From NCBI RefSeq assembly GCF_030345715.1, contig NZ_JAUASX010000006.1:124001-188000 (forward strand): a stretch of 64,000 nt of DNA, read 5' to 3'. The DNA is from Solimonas sp. SE-A11 (GTDB taxonomy: Bacteria; Pseudomonadota; Gammaproteobacteria; Nevskiales; Nevskiaceae). Below, in pieces: positions 25,263 through 34,758 of the stretch. The notes below the pieces were generated by a model. That model ran no database searches, was not told the origin of the DNA, and saw only the letters and a program-made list of their open reading frames with translations. Within the stretch, counting starts at the first letter, position 1. The number at the start of each line of letters is the position of its first letter. The position numbers and the translations under genes were made by a program.

Positions 25263-25643
25263 ATGAAAATCCTGCATACCATGCTCCGCGTCGGCGATCT
25301 CGATCGCTCCATCGCCTTCTACACCGCCGTGCTCGACATGAAGCTGCTGAGCCGCCAGGACTACCCGGACGGCAAGTTCACGCTGGCCTTCCTCGGCTTC
25401 GGCGACGGCGGGGCCGAGCTGGAGCTGACGCACAACTGGGGCGTCGAAAAGTACGAGCTGGGCACCGCCTACGGCCACGTCGCGCTGGAAGTGGAAGACG
25501 CCTACGCCGCCTGCGAGCGGGTCAAGGCCCGTGGCGGCCGCGTGACGCGCGAGGCTGGCCCCATGAAGCACGGCAGCACCGTGATCGCCTTCGTCGAGGA
25601 CCCGGACGGCTACAAGGTCGAGTTCATCCAGCGCAAGGCCTAG
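25263..25643 (+). CDS. gloA: lactoylglutathione lyase (glyoxalase I)
   Basis: Glyoxalase I, isomerising the hemithioacetal of methylglyoxal and glutathione. The protein is 126 residues, close to the 135 of E. coli. The four metal ligands fit the family pattern: His5 in [10 protein letters not shown], Glu in [11 protein letters not shown], His in [10 protein letters not shown] and Glu in [10 protein letters not shown]. The ATG at 25263 follows GGTGAG; the frame is open upstream but only through repeat sequence. Methylglyoxal detoxification fits beside sugar-phosphate genes, but there is no operon link. Confidence 0.92.
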   Translation: MKILHTMLRVGDLDRSIAFYTAVLDMKLLSRQDYPDGKFTLAFLGFGDGGAELELTHNWGVEKYELGTAYGHVALEVEDAYAACERVKARGGRVTREAGPMKHGSTVIAFVEDPDGYKVEFIQRKA

Positions 25644-25650
25644 GCCGGCC

Positions 25651-26544
25651 TCAGGCACCCGCCGCCACGGCATCCTTCAGCACGGCCGTGAAGTGCTCCG
25701 CCGGCGGGTTGGCGTCGTCGCGCGACCGCAGGATGCCCAGCTCGATGCGCGCGCTGGCGCCACGCAGGCTACGGTACTGCACGCCGCTGCGCTGCAGGTT
25801 GCGCACCGACTCCGGCACCAGCGCGAAACCCATGCCGCTGGCCACCAGGCTGATGATGGTCTGCATCTGGCGCGCCCGCTGTGTGATGCGCGGCGTGAAC
25901 CCCTGCTCGCGGCAGGTCTCCACGATCAGGTCGTGCAGGCCGGCGGCGACGTCGCGCGGCGTGATGACGAAGCTCTCGTTGGCCAGCGCCGCCAACGACA
26001 CCGGCCCCTCGCGCCGCAGCAGCGGATGGCCCGCCGGCGCCGCCAGCACCAGCTTCTCGCGCCAGATCGCCTCGAACACCAGGTCCGGCTCTTCCACCGG
26101 GCCGATGCCGATGCCCAGATCCAGGCGCCCCGCGCGGATCTCCTTGATCTGCGCGTCGGTGGTGAACTCGTGCAGCTCCACCTCCACCCCCGGGAACTGC
26201 GCGCGGAAGCGCTTCAGCGTCGGCGGCAGCACGCCGTAGTCCACGATCGACACGAAGCCCACCGCCAGCAGGCCGATGTCGCCGCGGCCGGCGCTCTGCG
26301 CCTTCAGCCGTGCCTGCTCGAGCCGCCGCAGCACGATCCGCACCTCGTCGTAGAACAGCTGCCCGGCCACCGTCAGCGCCACGCCGCGGTTGCTGCGCCG
26401 GAACAGCTCGACGCCCAGCTCGCCTTCCAGCGCCTTGACCTGGGTGGACAGCGGCGGCTGCGAGACGTGCAGCCGCTCGGCGGCACGCGAGAAGTTCTTC
26501 TCCTCGGCCACGGCGACGAAGTAGCGCAACTGCCGGATATCCAC
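25651..26544 (-). CDS. LysR-family transcriptional regulator
   Basis: A 297-residue LysR-type regulator. The N-terminal winged helix-turn-helix [40 protein letters not shown] is followed by the two-lobed periplasmic-binding-like effector domain (about 90-290). The effector is unknown. The start is GTG at 26544. It is divergent from ilvD with a 103-base AT-rich spacer, the usual geometry for a LysR regulator and a target, so control of ilvD is possible but unproven. It converges with gloA. Confidence 0.92.
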   Translation of the reverse strand: MDIRQLRYFVAVAEEKNFSRAAERLHVSQPPLSTQVKALEGELGVELFRRSNRGVALTVAGQLFYDEVRIVLRRLEQARLKAQSAGRGDIGLLAVGFVSIVDYGVLPPTLKRFRAQFPGVEVELHEFTTDAQIKEIRAGRLDLGIGIGPVEEPDLVFEAIWREKLVLAAPAGHPLLRREGPVSLAALANESFVITPRDVAAGLHDLIVETCREQGFTPRITQRARQMQTIISLVASGMGFALVPESVRNLQRSGVQYRSLRGASARIELGILRSRDDANPPAEHFTAVLKDAVAAGA

Positions 26545-26647
26545 TATTCGAAAACCCTATACCAAACCATGTATTTTCGTATTTGCTAGTATAGATGACT
26601 ATCGGCAGAATCCGCAGCCCCAAGGCCCTACAACCCAGGAAAACCGT
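26545..26647. promoter_or_regulatory. divergent LysR/ilvD control region
   Basis: An AT-rich spacer in GC-rich surroundings. CTATAC (26557-26562) and GTATAG (26589-26594) form spaced dyad arms, and GTAT-TTTC-GTAT lies between them. Several T-N11-A patterns typical of LysR sites can be drawn. Exact promoter and operator positions cannot be fixed by eye. Confidence 0.35.
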
Positions 26648-28489
26648 ATGCCCGTCCTCCGCTCCCGTACCAGCACCGCCGGCCGCAACATGGCGGGTGC
26701 CCGCGCACTGTGGCGCGCCACCGGCATGAAGGACGGCGACTTCGGCAAGCCGATCATCGCTGTGGCCAACTCGTTCACGCAGTTCGTGCCCGGCCACGTC
26801 CACCTCAAGGACCTGGGCCAGATGGTGATCTCGGAGATCGAGAAGGCCGGCGGCGTGGGCAAGGAGTTCAACACCATCGCCGTGGACGACGGCATCGCCA
26901 TGGGCCATGACGGCATGCTCTACAGCCTGCCCTCACGCGAGCTGATCGCCGACGCCGTGGAGTACATGTGCAATGCGCACACCGCCGACGCCCTGGTGTG
27001 CATCTCCAACTGCGACAAGATCACCCCCGGCATGCTGATGGCCGCCCTGCGCCTCAACATCCCGGTGATCTTCGTCTCCGGTGGCCCGATGGAAGCCGGC
27101 AAGACCAAGCTGGCCGACAAGGTCATCCCGCTGGACCTGGTCGACGCCATGGTGGCCGCGGCCGACAGCAACGTCTCCGACGCAGACGTGGACAAGATCG
27201 AGCGCTCGGCCTGCCCCACCTGCGGCTCCTGCTCCGGCATGTTCACCGCCAACTCGATGAACTGCCTGACCGAGGCGCTGGGCCTGTCGCAGCCGGGCAA
27301 CGGCTCGCTGGTGGCCACGCACGCCGACCGCGAGCAGCTGTTCCGCCGCGCCGGCCAGCGCATCGTCGGTCTCGCCAACCGCTACTACCGTGATGGCGAC
27401 GAGAGCGTGCTGCCGCGCAACATCGCCAGCAAGGCGGCGTTCGAGAACGCCATGTCGCTGGACATCGCCATGGGCGGCTCCACCAACACCGTGCTGCACC
27501 TGCTAGCCGCCGCGCAGGAAGGCGAGATCGACTTCAGCATGCAGGACATTGACCGCCTGTCGCGCCGCGTGCCGACGCTGTGCAAGGTGGCGCCGTCCAG
27601 CCACTACCACATGGAGGACGTGCATCGCGCCGGCGGCGTGATGGCGATCCTGGGCGAGATGGACCGCGCCGGCCTGCTGCACACCGACGTGCCGACCGTG
27701 CACAGCGCCACGCTGGCCGAGGCCCTGGAGGCCTGGGACATCGTGCGCACCCGCGACGTCGAGGTGCATGAATTCTTCCGCGCCGGCCCGGCCGGCATCC
27801 CGACGCAGCAGGCCTTCTCGCAGTCCTGCCGCTACGACGCGCTGGACCTGGACCGCGCCAAGGGCTGCATCCGCGCCGCGCCGACGGCCTACAGCGCCGA
27901 CGGCGGCCTGGCGGTGCTGTACGGCAACCTCGCCGAGCGCGGCTGCATCGTGAAGACCGCCGGCGTGGACGAGAGCATCCTCAAGTTCCGCGGCCCGGCC
28001 GTGGTGTTCGAAAGCCAAGATGCCGCGGTCGAAGCGATCCTCGGCGGCCAGGTGAAGGCCGGCGACGCCGTGGTCATCCGCTACGAAGGCCCGCGCGGCG
28101 GCCCCGGCATGCAGGAAATGCTCTACCCGACCAGCTACCTGAAGTCCAAGGGCCTCGGGAAGTCCTGCGCGCTGCTGACCGATGGCCGCTTCTCCGGTGG
28201 CACCTCGGGCCTGTCGATCGGCCACGTCTCACCGGAAGCGGCGGAAGGCGGCACCATCGGCCTGATAGAGAACGGCGACCTGATCAACATCGACATCCCC
28301 AACCGCCGCATCGATCTGGAGATCGACGCCGCCGTGCTGCAGCAGCGCCGCGCCGCGCAGGATGCCAAGGGCTGGAAGCCGGCCGCGCCGCGCGCACGCA
28401 AGGTGTCGATCGCACTGAAGGCCTACGCCGCGTTCGCCACCAGCGCCGACAAGGGCGCGGTGCGCGACCGCAGCAAGCTCGAAGGCTGA
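26648..28489 (+). CDS. ilvD: dihydroxy-acid dehydratase
   Basis: Iron-sulfur dehydratase of branched-chain amino acid synthesis, converting dihydroxy-isovalerate and dihydroxy-methylvalerate to the 2-oxo acids. The protein is 613 residues, matching E. coli IlvD (616). Cluster cysteines lie in [10 protein letters not shown] (about residue 122) and [21 protein letters not shown] (about 195), with [23 protein letters not shown] near 515. AGGAAAA lies seven bases before the ATG. No other ilv or leu gene is near. Confidence 0.97.
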   Translation: MPVLRSRTSTAGRNMAGARALWRATGMKDGDFGKPIIAVANSFTQFVPGHVHLKDLGQMVISEIEKAGGVGKEFNTIAVDDGIAMGHDGMLYSLPSRELIADAVEYMCNAHTADALVCISNCDKITPGMLMAALRLNIPVIFVSGGPMEAGKTKLADKVIPLDLVDAMVAAADSNVSDADVDKIERSACPTCGSCSGMFTANSMNCLTEALGLSQPGNGSLVATHADREQLFRRAGQRIVGLANRYYRDGDESVLPRNIASKAAFENAMSLDIAMGGSTNTVLHLLAAAQEGEIDFSMQDIDRLSRRVPTLCKVAPSSHYHMEDVHRAGGVMAILGEMDRAGLLHTDVPTVHSATLAEALEAWDIVRTRDVEVHEFFRAGPAGIPTQQAFSQSCRYDALDLDRAKGCIRAAPTAYSADGGLAVLYGNLAERGCIVKTAGVDESILKFRGPAVVFESQDAAVEAILGGQVKAGDAVVIRYEGPRGGPGMQEMLYPTSYLKSKGLGKSCALLTDGRFSGGTSGLSIGHVSPEAAEGGTIGLIENGDLINIDIPNRRIDLEIDAAVLQQRRAAQDAKGWKPAAPRARKVSIALKAYAAFATSADKGAVRDRSKLEG

Positions 28490-28495
28490 GTACCG

Positions 28496-28531
28496 CACGA
28501 ACCGCGGCCGTCAGCACGGCCGCGGTTCGTG
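28496..28531. terminator. bidirectional hairpin between ilvD and the MAPEG gene
   Basis: A perfect 16-bp stem (28496-28511 with 28516-28531) and a CAGC loop lie between two convergent genes. There is no clear T run on either side, so it may be a weak terminator or a transcript-stabilising hairpin. Confidence 0.6.
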
Positions 28532-28541
28532 TCGTGCTGCG

Positions 28542-28928
28542 CTATCCGCGCAGACAGGCCAGCAGCAGCCACAGCACGGCGGCGGCTTCGGTCAGATAGG
28601 TCAGGCCAGCAGCGGCCTGCCGCAGCCGGAAGGCCGAGCCCAGCATGCTCGCCGCATGCATCAGGCGCGAGGCGGTGAACCCCAGCACCAGCGTGCCGGT
28701 CACCAGGGCCGGCGCCGCGGCAAACTCCAGGGCCAGCACCAGCAGACCGAAGACGGTGATGTGTTCCACGGCGTTGCCGTGGGCACGGATCGCCGCCTTC
28801 ATCTCGGGTTTGCCGCCATCGCCGTTGGACACGCGATACTTCATGCGGTTGCGCGAGACGTTCAGCGCCAGCAGCGTGACGATCAGCCCATTGAGGGCGG
28901 CGTAGAGGACGAACCATTCGTGCTGCAT
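28542..28928 (-). CDS. MAPEG-family membrane protein
   Basis: A 128-residue four-helix membrane protein of the MAPEG group (glutathione S-transferase-like membrane proteins). Helix 1 ends NVSRNRMKYRV, followed by KAAIRAHGNAVEHITVFGLLVLALEF, in which the Arg-x-His-x-Asn-x-x-Glu pattern is the family mark. The enzymatic role of bacterial members is mostly unknown. The ATG at 28928 is chosen from the family start; the frame continues upstream. Confidence 0.88.
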   Translation of the reverse strand: MQHEWFVLYAALNGLIVTLLALNVSRNRMKYRVSNGDGGKPEMKAAIRAHGNAVEHITVFGLLVLALEFAAAPALVTGTLVLGFTASRLMHAASMLGSAFRLRQAAAGLTYLTEAAAVLWLLLACLRG

Positions 28929-28959
28929 GCGATGCTCCCGTTGCCAGAGGGCTGAGCCG

Positions 28960-29955
28960 TCAGGGCGCGCCCAGCCAGCCGGCGATGCGCGCTTCCAGCC
29001 AGAATTCCATCCGCCCTCCGGCACCGGCGGCGACGAAGCCGACGTGCCCGCCGGTGTGCGCCAGTTCCAGCGTCACCTGCGGCGCCAGCTGGGTCTCGCG
29101 CGGCACGATGTCCGGCGTCATGAAGGGATCGTCCAGCGAGTTGATCACCAGGGTCTGACGGTGGATGCGGTCCAGGTACTGGCCGCAGGCGGCACGCTGG
29201 TAGTAGTCCCGCGCATCGCGGTAGCCGTTGAGCGGCGCGGTGTAGGCGTTGTCGAACTCATGGAAGTCACGGGCCCGCATCGTCGCCGCCAGGTCCACGC
29301 CCGGGGGCACCGGCACCTTCTGGTGCTTGAGCTGCACGGCCTTCTTGAGGTCGCCCAGCATGCGCTGCTGGTAGATGCGCGAGAAGCCGCGGCGCAGCCG
29401 CTCGACGCATTCGTGCAGGCGGAAGGGCACGCTGGCCGCGACCACGCAATCCGGCAGCGCGTCATGGCCTTCCTCGCTCATGGCCTTGAGCAGCACGTTG
29501 CCGCCCAAGGACCAGCCCACCGCCGCCAGGCGCACGCCCGGCTCCCGCGCGTGCAACTGCTGCCACAGCCAGCGCAGGTCGGCGGTGTCGCCGTGGTTAT
29601 ACAGGCGCGGCGTCAGGTTGGGCTCACCGGCACCGCGCAGCAGCAGGATGGCGATGCGCCAGCCCTGCGCCGACAGGCGCTGCGCCAGGCCGCGCAGGTA
29701 CTTGGACTGGAAACCGCCGGTCAGGCCGTGGATCAGCACGGCGATGGAGGCGCCGGCGTTCTGCTCGCCACTCCAGCCGACATCAATGAAGTCGCCGTCC
29801 GGCGTCTGCAGGCGCTCCACCCGCAGCGGCATCTCCGGCGGGCTGCGCAGCAGGAAGGGGCTCAAGGTCTGCAGGTGCGGATTGCGCAGCAGCGGATGCG
29901 GGCGGAACTCGCTGCGGATGACGCGGCCATGGGACACGCGGGCGTCGTCGGACAT
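28960..29955 (-). CDS. YheT-like alpha/beta hydrolase
   Basis: A 331-residue alpha/beta hydrolase of the YheT/embryogenesis-associated group. NPHLQTLSPFLLR at the N-terminus is characteristic. LIHGLTGG supplies the oxyanion region (about residue 78), GWSLGGNVLLK the nucleophile Ser (about 152), DDPFMTP the acid and HTGGHVGFV the catalytic His near 305. Its substrate is not known. Its ATG overlaps the dusB stop by one base, so it is coupled to the tRNA-modification gene. Confidence 0.9.
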   Translation of the reverse strand: MSDDARVSHGRVIRSEFRPHPLLRNPHLQTLSPFLLRSPPEMPLRVERLQTPDGDFIDVGWSGEQNAGASIAVLIHGLTGGFQSKYLRGLAQRLSAQGWRIAILLLRGAGEPNLTPRLYNHGDTADLRWLWQQLHAREPGVRLAAVGWSLGGNVLLKAMSEEGHDALPDCVVAASVPFRLHECVERLRRGFSRIYQQRMLGDLKKAVQLKHQKVPVPPGVDLAATMRARDFHEFDNAYTAPLNGYRDARDYYQRAACGQYLDRIHRQTLVINSLDDPFMTPDIVPRETQLAPQVTLELAHTGGHVGFVAAGAGGRMEFWLEARIAGWLGAP

Positions 29956-30962
29956 CAGGCGACCTCGGGCAATGCCGGCTGGCTGAGGAATTCGTCGACG
30001 CAGCGGCGCTGCTCGGCGACGTCGGTCAGGCGGTTCACCGCCTGCCAGAAGGCGGCCACGCCGGGCTCGGCCTGGCAGTACCACTGGATGTGCTTGCGTG
30101 CCACGCGCACGCCGCGGCCCTCGCCGTAGAAGGCATAGAGCGCGTCGAGGTGCTCCAGCAGCCAGCGGCGCTGCTCGAAGCGCGTCGCGGCCGGCAGCTT
30201 CTCGCCGGTGGCCAGGTAATGGGCGATCTCGCGGAAGATCCAGGGGCGCCCTTGCGCGGCGCGCCCCACCATCACGGCGTCGCAGCCGGTGTAGTCCAGC
30301 ACCTGCTTCGCCTTCTCGGGCGAGTCGATGTCGCCGTTGGCGGTCACCGGGATGCGCAGCGCCTGCTTGATCGCGGCGATGGTGTCGTACTCGGCAAAGC
30401 CCTCGTACTGATCCTCGCGCGTGCGACCATGCACCACCAGCGACTGGATACCGCTGTCCTCGGCGATACGCGCGATGACCGGGCCGTTGCGGTGCGCGCG
30501 TGCCCAGCCGGTGCGAATCTTCAGCGTCACCGGCACGTCCACCGCGGCGACCACGGCGGCGCAGATGCGGCCCACCAGGGCTTCGTCGCGCATCAGCGCG
30601 GAGCCGGAGTCCACCTTGCAGACCTTCTTGGCCGGGCAGCCCATGTTGATGTCGATGATCTGCGCGCCCTGGTCGACGTTGACGCGCGCCGCTTCCGCCA
30701 TCTGCTCCGGGTCGTAGCCGGCGATCTGCACGGAGATGGGCCCCGGCTCGCCGGCATGGTCGCGGCGCAGGCGCGACTTCTCGGTGTGCCAGAGGCTGGC
30801 GTCGGAGGTGGTCATCTCGGACACGGCCAGGCCTGCGCCGAGCCGCTTGCACAGCTGGCGGAAGGGCCGGTCGGTGACGCCAGCCATGGGGGCGAGCACG
30901 ACAGGCGGGTCGATACGGTAGCCGCCGATCTGCAGGAACTTCGGGTTATCCACAGCCGCCAT
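29955..30962 (-). CDS. dusB: tRNA-dihydrouridine synthase B
   Basis: FMN-dependent tRNA-dihydrouridine synthase. The protein is 335 residues. VVLAPMAGVTDRPFRQLC opens the TIM barrel, the catalytic Cys lies in IDINMGCPAKKVCK (about residue 105), and VTANGDI and DAVMVGRAAQGRPWIF bind FMN phosphate. The ATG at 30962 gives the family start although the frame is open to 31265. In many gammaproteobacteria dusB precedes fis; here no fis follows and YheT is coupled instead. Confidence 0.93.
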   Translation of the reverse strand: MAAVDNPKFLQIGGYRIDPPVVLAPMAGVTDRPFRQLCKRLGAGLAVSEMTTSDASLWHTEKSRLRRDHAGEPGPISVQIAGYDPEQMAEAARVNVDQGAQIIDINMGCPAKKVCKVDSGSALMRDEALVGRICAAVVAAVDVPVTLKIRTGWARAHRNGPVIARIAEDSGIQSLVVHGRTREDQYEGFAEYDTIAAIKQALRIPVTANGDIDSPEKAKQVLDYTGCDAVMVGRAAQGRPWIFREIAHYLATGEKLPAATRFEQRRWLLEHLDALYAFYGEGRGVRVARKHIQWYCQAEPGVAAFWQAVNRLTDVAEQRRCVDEFLSQPALPEVA

Positions 30963-31083
30963 TGTACCCGCCGCCCCCTGGGTCACGGCATGGCCCGTCC
31001 GCCCGCCGGCCGCCACGCGAGGACGTGTCGCGGCGACGGCGCGAGCGTGTAGCATCGGCGCAAACCTGCCCCCGTTGCCGCCG

Positions 31084-31797
31084 ATGGCCCGCCCTGATAC
31101 TTCCGAAGTCGCCTCGCCCTCCCTGTTCCTGCTGCTGTCCGAGCTGCGCGTCGGCGCCGAGGCGGCCCAGCACCTCCTGCGCGGCCTGAGCGTGCGCGGG
31201 CTGCCGCGTGGCCGTGGCGAGCCGGTGATGGTGATCCCCGGCTTCGGCGCCAGCGACGTCAACACTGCGGCACTGCGCCGCGCGCTGAACCAGCTGGGCT
31301 ACGAGGCCGTGGGCTGGGGCTGCGGCCGCAACATGGGCATGCGCCCGCAGGTCCGCGACCGCCTCGCGCAGAGCCTGCGCTCGCTGTGCGAGGAGCGCGG
31401 CCAGAAGGTGACGCTGATCGGCTGGAGCCTGGGCGGCGTGTTTGCCCGCGAGATGGCCCGCCACCAGCCGCAATGCGTGCGCCGCGTCTTTACGCTGGGC
31501 AGCCCCTTCAACGGCCACCCCAACGCCAACAACCTGGTAAAGCTGTTCGGACTGATGAATCCCAAGATGCGCGGCACGCCCGACCTGGACGGCTTCCGCC
31601 GCCGCATCCCGGCCCCGCCGGTGCCCTGCATCGCGATCCACACCAAGAGCGACGGCATCGTCGCCTGGCAGTGCTCGGTGGAAACCGAGGGCGCGCAGAT
31701 CGAGAACGTGGAGGTGCGCGGCACGCACTTCGGCCTGCCCCTGAACCCCCAGGTGCTGCGCGTGATTGCCGAGCGGATGTCCGCCGACGCAGCCTAG
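31084..31797 (+). CDS. alpha/beta hydrolase (lipase-like)
   Basis: A 237-residue alpha/beta hydrolase. VMVIPGFGASD (about residue 48) is the oxyanion strand-turn. The nucleophile elbow is GWSLGGVFAREMA (about 116), and SDGIVAWQC with GTHFGL near the end supplies the acid and His. It looks like small lipase or esterase-type hydrolases; no signal peptide is seen. The ATG at 31084 is used; a TTG at 31075 is possible. It is divergent from dusB. Confidence 0.82.
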   Translation: MARPDTSEVASPSLFLLLSELRVGAEAAQHLLRGLSVRGLPRGRGEPVMVIPGFGASDVNTAALRRALNQLGYEAVGWGCGRNMGMRPQVRDRLAQSLRSLCEERGQKVTLIGWSLGGVFAREMARHQPQCVRRVFTLGSPFNGHPNANNLVKLFGLMNPKMRGTPDLDGFRRRIPAPPVPCIAIHTKSDGIVAWQCSVETEGAQIENVEVRGTHFGLPLNPQVLRVIAERMSADAA

Positions 31798-31813
31798 CGT
31801 TGGTCAGGGCCTC

Positions 31814-33094
31814 CTAGCCCCGTTCGAACGCGGCGGCAAAGAATCCGTCGGTACCGTGCCTCTGCGGCAGCAGCCGCAGCTCCGCGCCCTCCCAGTCCGC
31901 CCCTGCGGCCCGCAGGATCGCGCCTGCGTCGGTGCGGCGGTACTCCGGGTGCGCCGCCAGGAAGGCCGCCACCACATCGTCGTTCTCCACTGCCATCAGG
32001 CTGCAGGTGGCGTAGACCAGGCGCCCGCCCAGGCGCGGCAGGCGCGCTGCGTCATCGAGAATCTGCAGCTGCAGGGCCTGGAGCGCCGCGAAGTCCGGCT
32101 CGCGCAGGCGCAACTCCGGGTTGCGCCGCCAGATGCCGGTGGCCGAGCAAGGCGCATCCACCAGCACCGCATCACAACGGCCGGCGAGCCGTTCCATGGC
32201 CTCGACGTCGGGCAGTGCCAGGCCGCTGACGCCGTTCACGCCCGCGCGCTCCAGGCGCGGTCGCAGTTTCTTCAGGCGCGACGCGCTGATGTCACAGGCC
32301 AGCAGTTCGCCCTGGTCCTGCATCTGCGCCGCCAGCGCCAGCGTCTTGCCGCCCGCGCCGGCACAGTAATCCACCACCCGCTCACCCGGTCGCACCGCCG
32401 CGAGCAGCGCGATCAGTTGGCTGCCCTCGTCCTGCGGCTCCACCCAGCCCTCGCGGAAGCTGCCAAGGTTCTGCAACGGCGCGCGGCCCGACAGGCGCAG
32501 CCCCAGCGGCGAGCGTGGCGTCAGCTCCGCCGCCACCCCCTCCTCTGCCAGCCGCTGCTGTGCGGACTCGCGCGTGGCCTTGAGCCGGTTGACCCGCAGG
32601 TCTACTTGCGCCTGGCCACGCAGGGCCTGCGCCAGCGCCGCGGTCTCCTCCGCGCCGTACTGCGCAAGGAGCCGCGCATGACAGGCATCCGGCAGGTTGT
32701 CGCGTTGCGCCGGCGTCAGCGACGCTGGGTCGAACTCCGCCAGGCGCTGCGCCAGCAAGGAGGCCTGCGGCACGCCCCAGTCCGCCAGCGTCACCGCTTC
32801 AGCCTGTACCAGGTCCAGCAGGCGGAGCACGCAGAGCGCTCCGGCGTCGACCTTGGCCTCGCCGGCGATGGCCTGCAGGCGACGCAGGTCGCGCAGCACG
32901 CCGTAGACCAGGTCGCCGATGCGTGCGCGGTCGCGCGAGCCGCACTGGCGGTTGGCGCGGAACAGCTCCTGCAGGATCGCATCCGCCGGCCGCTGCGCCG
33001 CCAGGGTCGCCTCCAGGGCCTGTCGCGCTAGCAGTAACTGCGCCCGGCGCAGGCTCGGAGCGGAAGTTTTTACAGAATCGCCCAACGAACTCAT
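31814..33094 (-). CDS. RsmB/NOP-family RNA cytosine-C5 methyltransferase
   Basis: A 426-residue rRNA methyltransferase. An N-terminal NusB-like helical domain (about 15-140) is followed by a SAM-binding domain. That domain has VVDYCAGAGGKTLALAAQM (motif I, about residue 240), DAPCSATGIWRRNPE (motif IV Cys) and VYATCSLMAVENDDVV (motif VI catalytic Cys). The layout matches RsmB, which methylates C967 of 16S rRNA. It is away from the usual fmt-def neighbourhood, so it may be a paralogue and no symbol is given. Confidence 0.9.
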   Translation of the reverse strand: MSSLGDSVKTSAPSLRRAQLLLARQALEATLAAQRPADAILQELFRANRQCGSRDRARIGDLVYGVLRDLRRLQAIAGEAKVDAGALCVLRLLDLVQAEAVTLADWGVPQASLLAQRLAEFDPASLTPAQRDNLPDACHARLLAQYGAEETAALAQALRGQAQVDLRVNRLKATRESAQQRLAEEGVAAELTPRSPLGLRLSGRAPLQNLGSFREGWVEPQDEGSQLIALLAAVRPGERVVDYCAGAGGKTLALAAQMQDQGELLACDISASRLKKLRPRLERAGVNGVSGLALPDVEAMERLAGRCDAVLVDAPCSATGIWRRNPELRLREPDFAALQALQLQILDDAARLPRLGGRLVYATCSLMAVENDDVVAAFLAAHPEYRRTDAGAILRAAGADWEGAELRLLPQRHGTDGFFAAAFERG

Positions 33095-33309
33095 GGAAAA
33101 GCCTTAAGTCCTTGCCGGCAATGACTACCGGTCTTCTGTGGAACCAAGATATCGAATGGCCGGCGAACTACCGTTCGTCGGATATTTCATCACACTGCGG
33201 CACAACCTATTGTGTTCGTAAAACGCTGCTGACACTATCAATGCGGGTGGTGGATCACAGACGGAGGGTCTGCGTTTCTGGCCACTTTTTCTGGCAATTG
33301 GAGGCTGTC

Positions 33310-33369
33310 ATGGCTGCTAAGAAGGCTGCTAAGAAGGCTGCACCGAAGAAAGCTGCTAAGAAGAAGTAA
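33310..33369 (+). CDS. 19-residue lysine/alanine-rich microprotein
   Basis: An ATG at 33310 opens a 19-codon frame, MAAKKAAKKAAPKKAAKKK, ending in TAA. TTGGAGG lies six bases upstream and a strong terminator follows 29 bases after the stop, so the transcript seems built for this frame. The AAKK repeats look like the basic tails of histone-H1-like bacterial proteins, without their globular domain. DNA or RNA binding by charge is an inference. The 215-base upstream region has a TTGTGT/CACTAT pair near 33212-33240 as a weak promoter candidate. Confidence 0.7.
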   Translation: MAAKKAAKKAAPKKAAKKK

Positions 33370-33397
33370 GCGTCAAACCCACTGCATTGAAAGACCT

Positions 33398-33433
33398 GCG
33401 CGACAGTCTTCACAGACTGTCGCGCTTTTCTTT
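33398..33433 (+). terminator. intrinsic terminator of the microprotein gene
   Basis: GCGCGACAGTCT (33398-33409) pairs perfectly with AGACTGTCGCGC (33414-33425) across TCAC, then TTTTCTTT. A very strong rho-independent terminator serving only the short frame at 33310. Confidence 0.92.
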
Positions 33434-33506
33434 GGTGCGCCCGCTTGTGCGCCTGACCATCGGCAGCGGTGATACATTTCCTCCATAGACCGTTGCTGGA
33501 GGGGTT

Positions 33507-34673
33507 ATGGGGAACAAGACGGCATTGATCGTGGATGACTCACGCTCGGCGCGCTTCGCGCTGCGGCGTCATCTCGAACATCATGCCTACAAGGTGGACA
33601 CCGCGGAAAGCGCGGAGGAAGCCTACAGCTTTCTCAAGGACCACCAGCCGGAGGTGATCTTCCTCGATCACGTCATGCCGGGCACCGACGGCTTCACCGC
33701 CCTGCAGCACATCAAGCAAGACCCCACCACGGTCTACATCCCCGTGGTGATCTGCTCGTCCAACGAAGGCGCGGAATTCAACGCCGAGGCGCGCGCCAAG
33801 GGCGCGTCCGACGTACTACAGAAGCCGCCGACGCCCGAGCAGCTGATTCGCGTGCTGGAAAACCTGCAGAATTTCGCCGCCGAGCTGAAGAACTCCCGGC
33901 CCGCCGCCGCTCCCGCCGCCGCCAGCGGCAAGGTCACCAGCCTGCGCGAGCCCGACGTCACCATCGGCCAGGCTGTGTTCAGTGCCTTGCGCGATACGCT
34001 GCCCGTCACCGCCGTCCCTCCTCCGGTCGTCGAGCCGCCGGTGGTTGCTGCCCCTGTGCCGCCGCCGGCCATCGCACCCGCCCCGCTTGCCGCGGCGACG
34101 GCCACCGACGTCCAGGCCCTGCCCGCCGCACTGCGTGACCAGCTCGAATCGCGCCTCAAGAAGCTGACGCAGGACGTCTTCCACCAGGTGTCCGAGATCA
34201 AGGCCAACCTCGCCGTCGTGGAATCGCGCTTGCGCGATCCCGATGAAGACCGCCAGCTGCTGGAAAGCGCCGCCCGAGACGGCATGCGCGACCTGCAACA
34301 GCGCGTGGAATGGCTGGAAACCCGCATCGACGCGCGCTTCGAAGAGCTGCAGGTGCGCGTCGAGACCCTGCTGCAGGAGCAGTTGCAGCAACAGCATCGC
34401 CAGATGCAGGAGCAGTTGCTGCAGCACCAGCGCCATGTGCAGGAACAGATGCAGCAACAGCTGGCCCAGCACAACCAGCTGCTCGCCCGCGTCGAAGGCC
34501 TGGCTCACTCGCAGCAGGCCCAGTCCACCCGCATCGGCGAAGTCATTCAGCAGGCCCGCGCCGCCGCCTCCGAAGAAGCCCACAACGCCAGCGAGCGCAC
34601 CGTGATGTCTGCCGCCGCGCGTATCGCGGACCAGCTGGCGGATTCGATCGCCAAGGCCCTGGGCCGGAAGTAG
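33507..34673 (+). CDS. response-regulator receiver with glutamine-rich coiled coil
   Basis: A 388-residue protein. Residues 1-125 form a CheY-like receiver with the acidic pair D10-D11, phospho-acceptor D54 in IFLDHVMPG, S84 and K106. A Pro/Ala/Val linker (about 130-205) leads to a long predicted coiled coil (about 210-350) that is extremely rich in Gln (LLQEQLQQQHRQMQEQLLQH and similar). There is no DNA-binding or enzymatic output domain, so output by oligomerisation or partner binding is likely. No histidine kinase lies nearby. The ATG follows GGAGGGGTT. Confidence 0.88.
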   Translation: MGNKTALIVDDSRSARFALRRHLEHHAYKVDTAESAEEAYSFLKDHQPEVIFLDHVMPGTDGFTALQHIKQDPTTVYIPVVICSSNEGAEFNAEARAKGASDVLQKPPTPEQLIRVLENLQNFAAELKNSRPAAAPAAASGKVTSLREPDVTIGQAVFSALRDTLPVTAVPPPVVEPPVVAAPVPPPAIAPAPLAAATATDVQALPAALRDQLESRLKKLTQDVFHQVSEIKANLAVVESRLRDPDEDRQLLESAARDGMRDLQQRVEWLETRIDARFEELQVRVETLLQEQLQQQHRQMQEQLLQHQRHVQEQMQQQLAQHNQLLARVEGLAHSQQAQSTRIGEVIQQARAAASEEAHNASERTVMSAAARIADQLADSIAKALGRK

Positions 34674-34758
34674 CCTCCGCCTTGGCACCAACGTCTCTCT
34701 ACCGAAAAGCCGTGGCGGTCGCACACCCGTCCACGACGCTGGCGGGTTCCCGGGTCGC

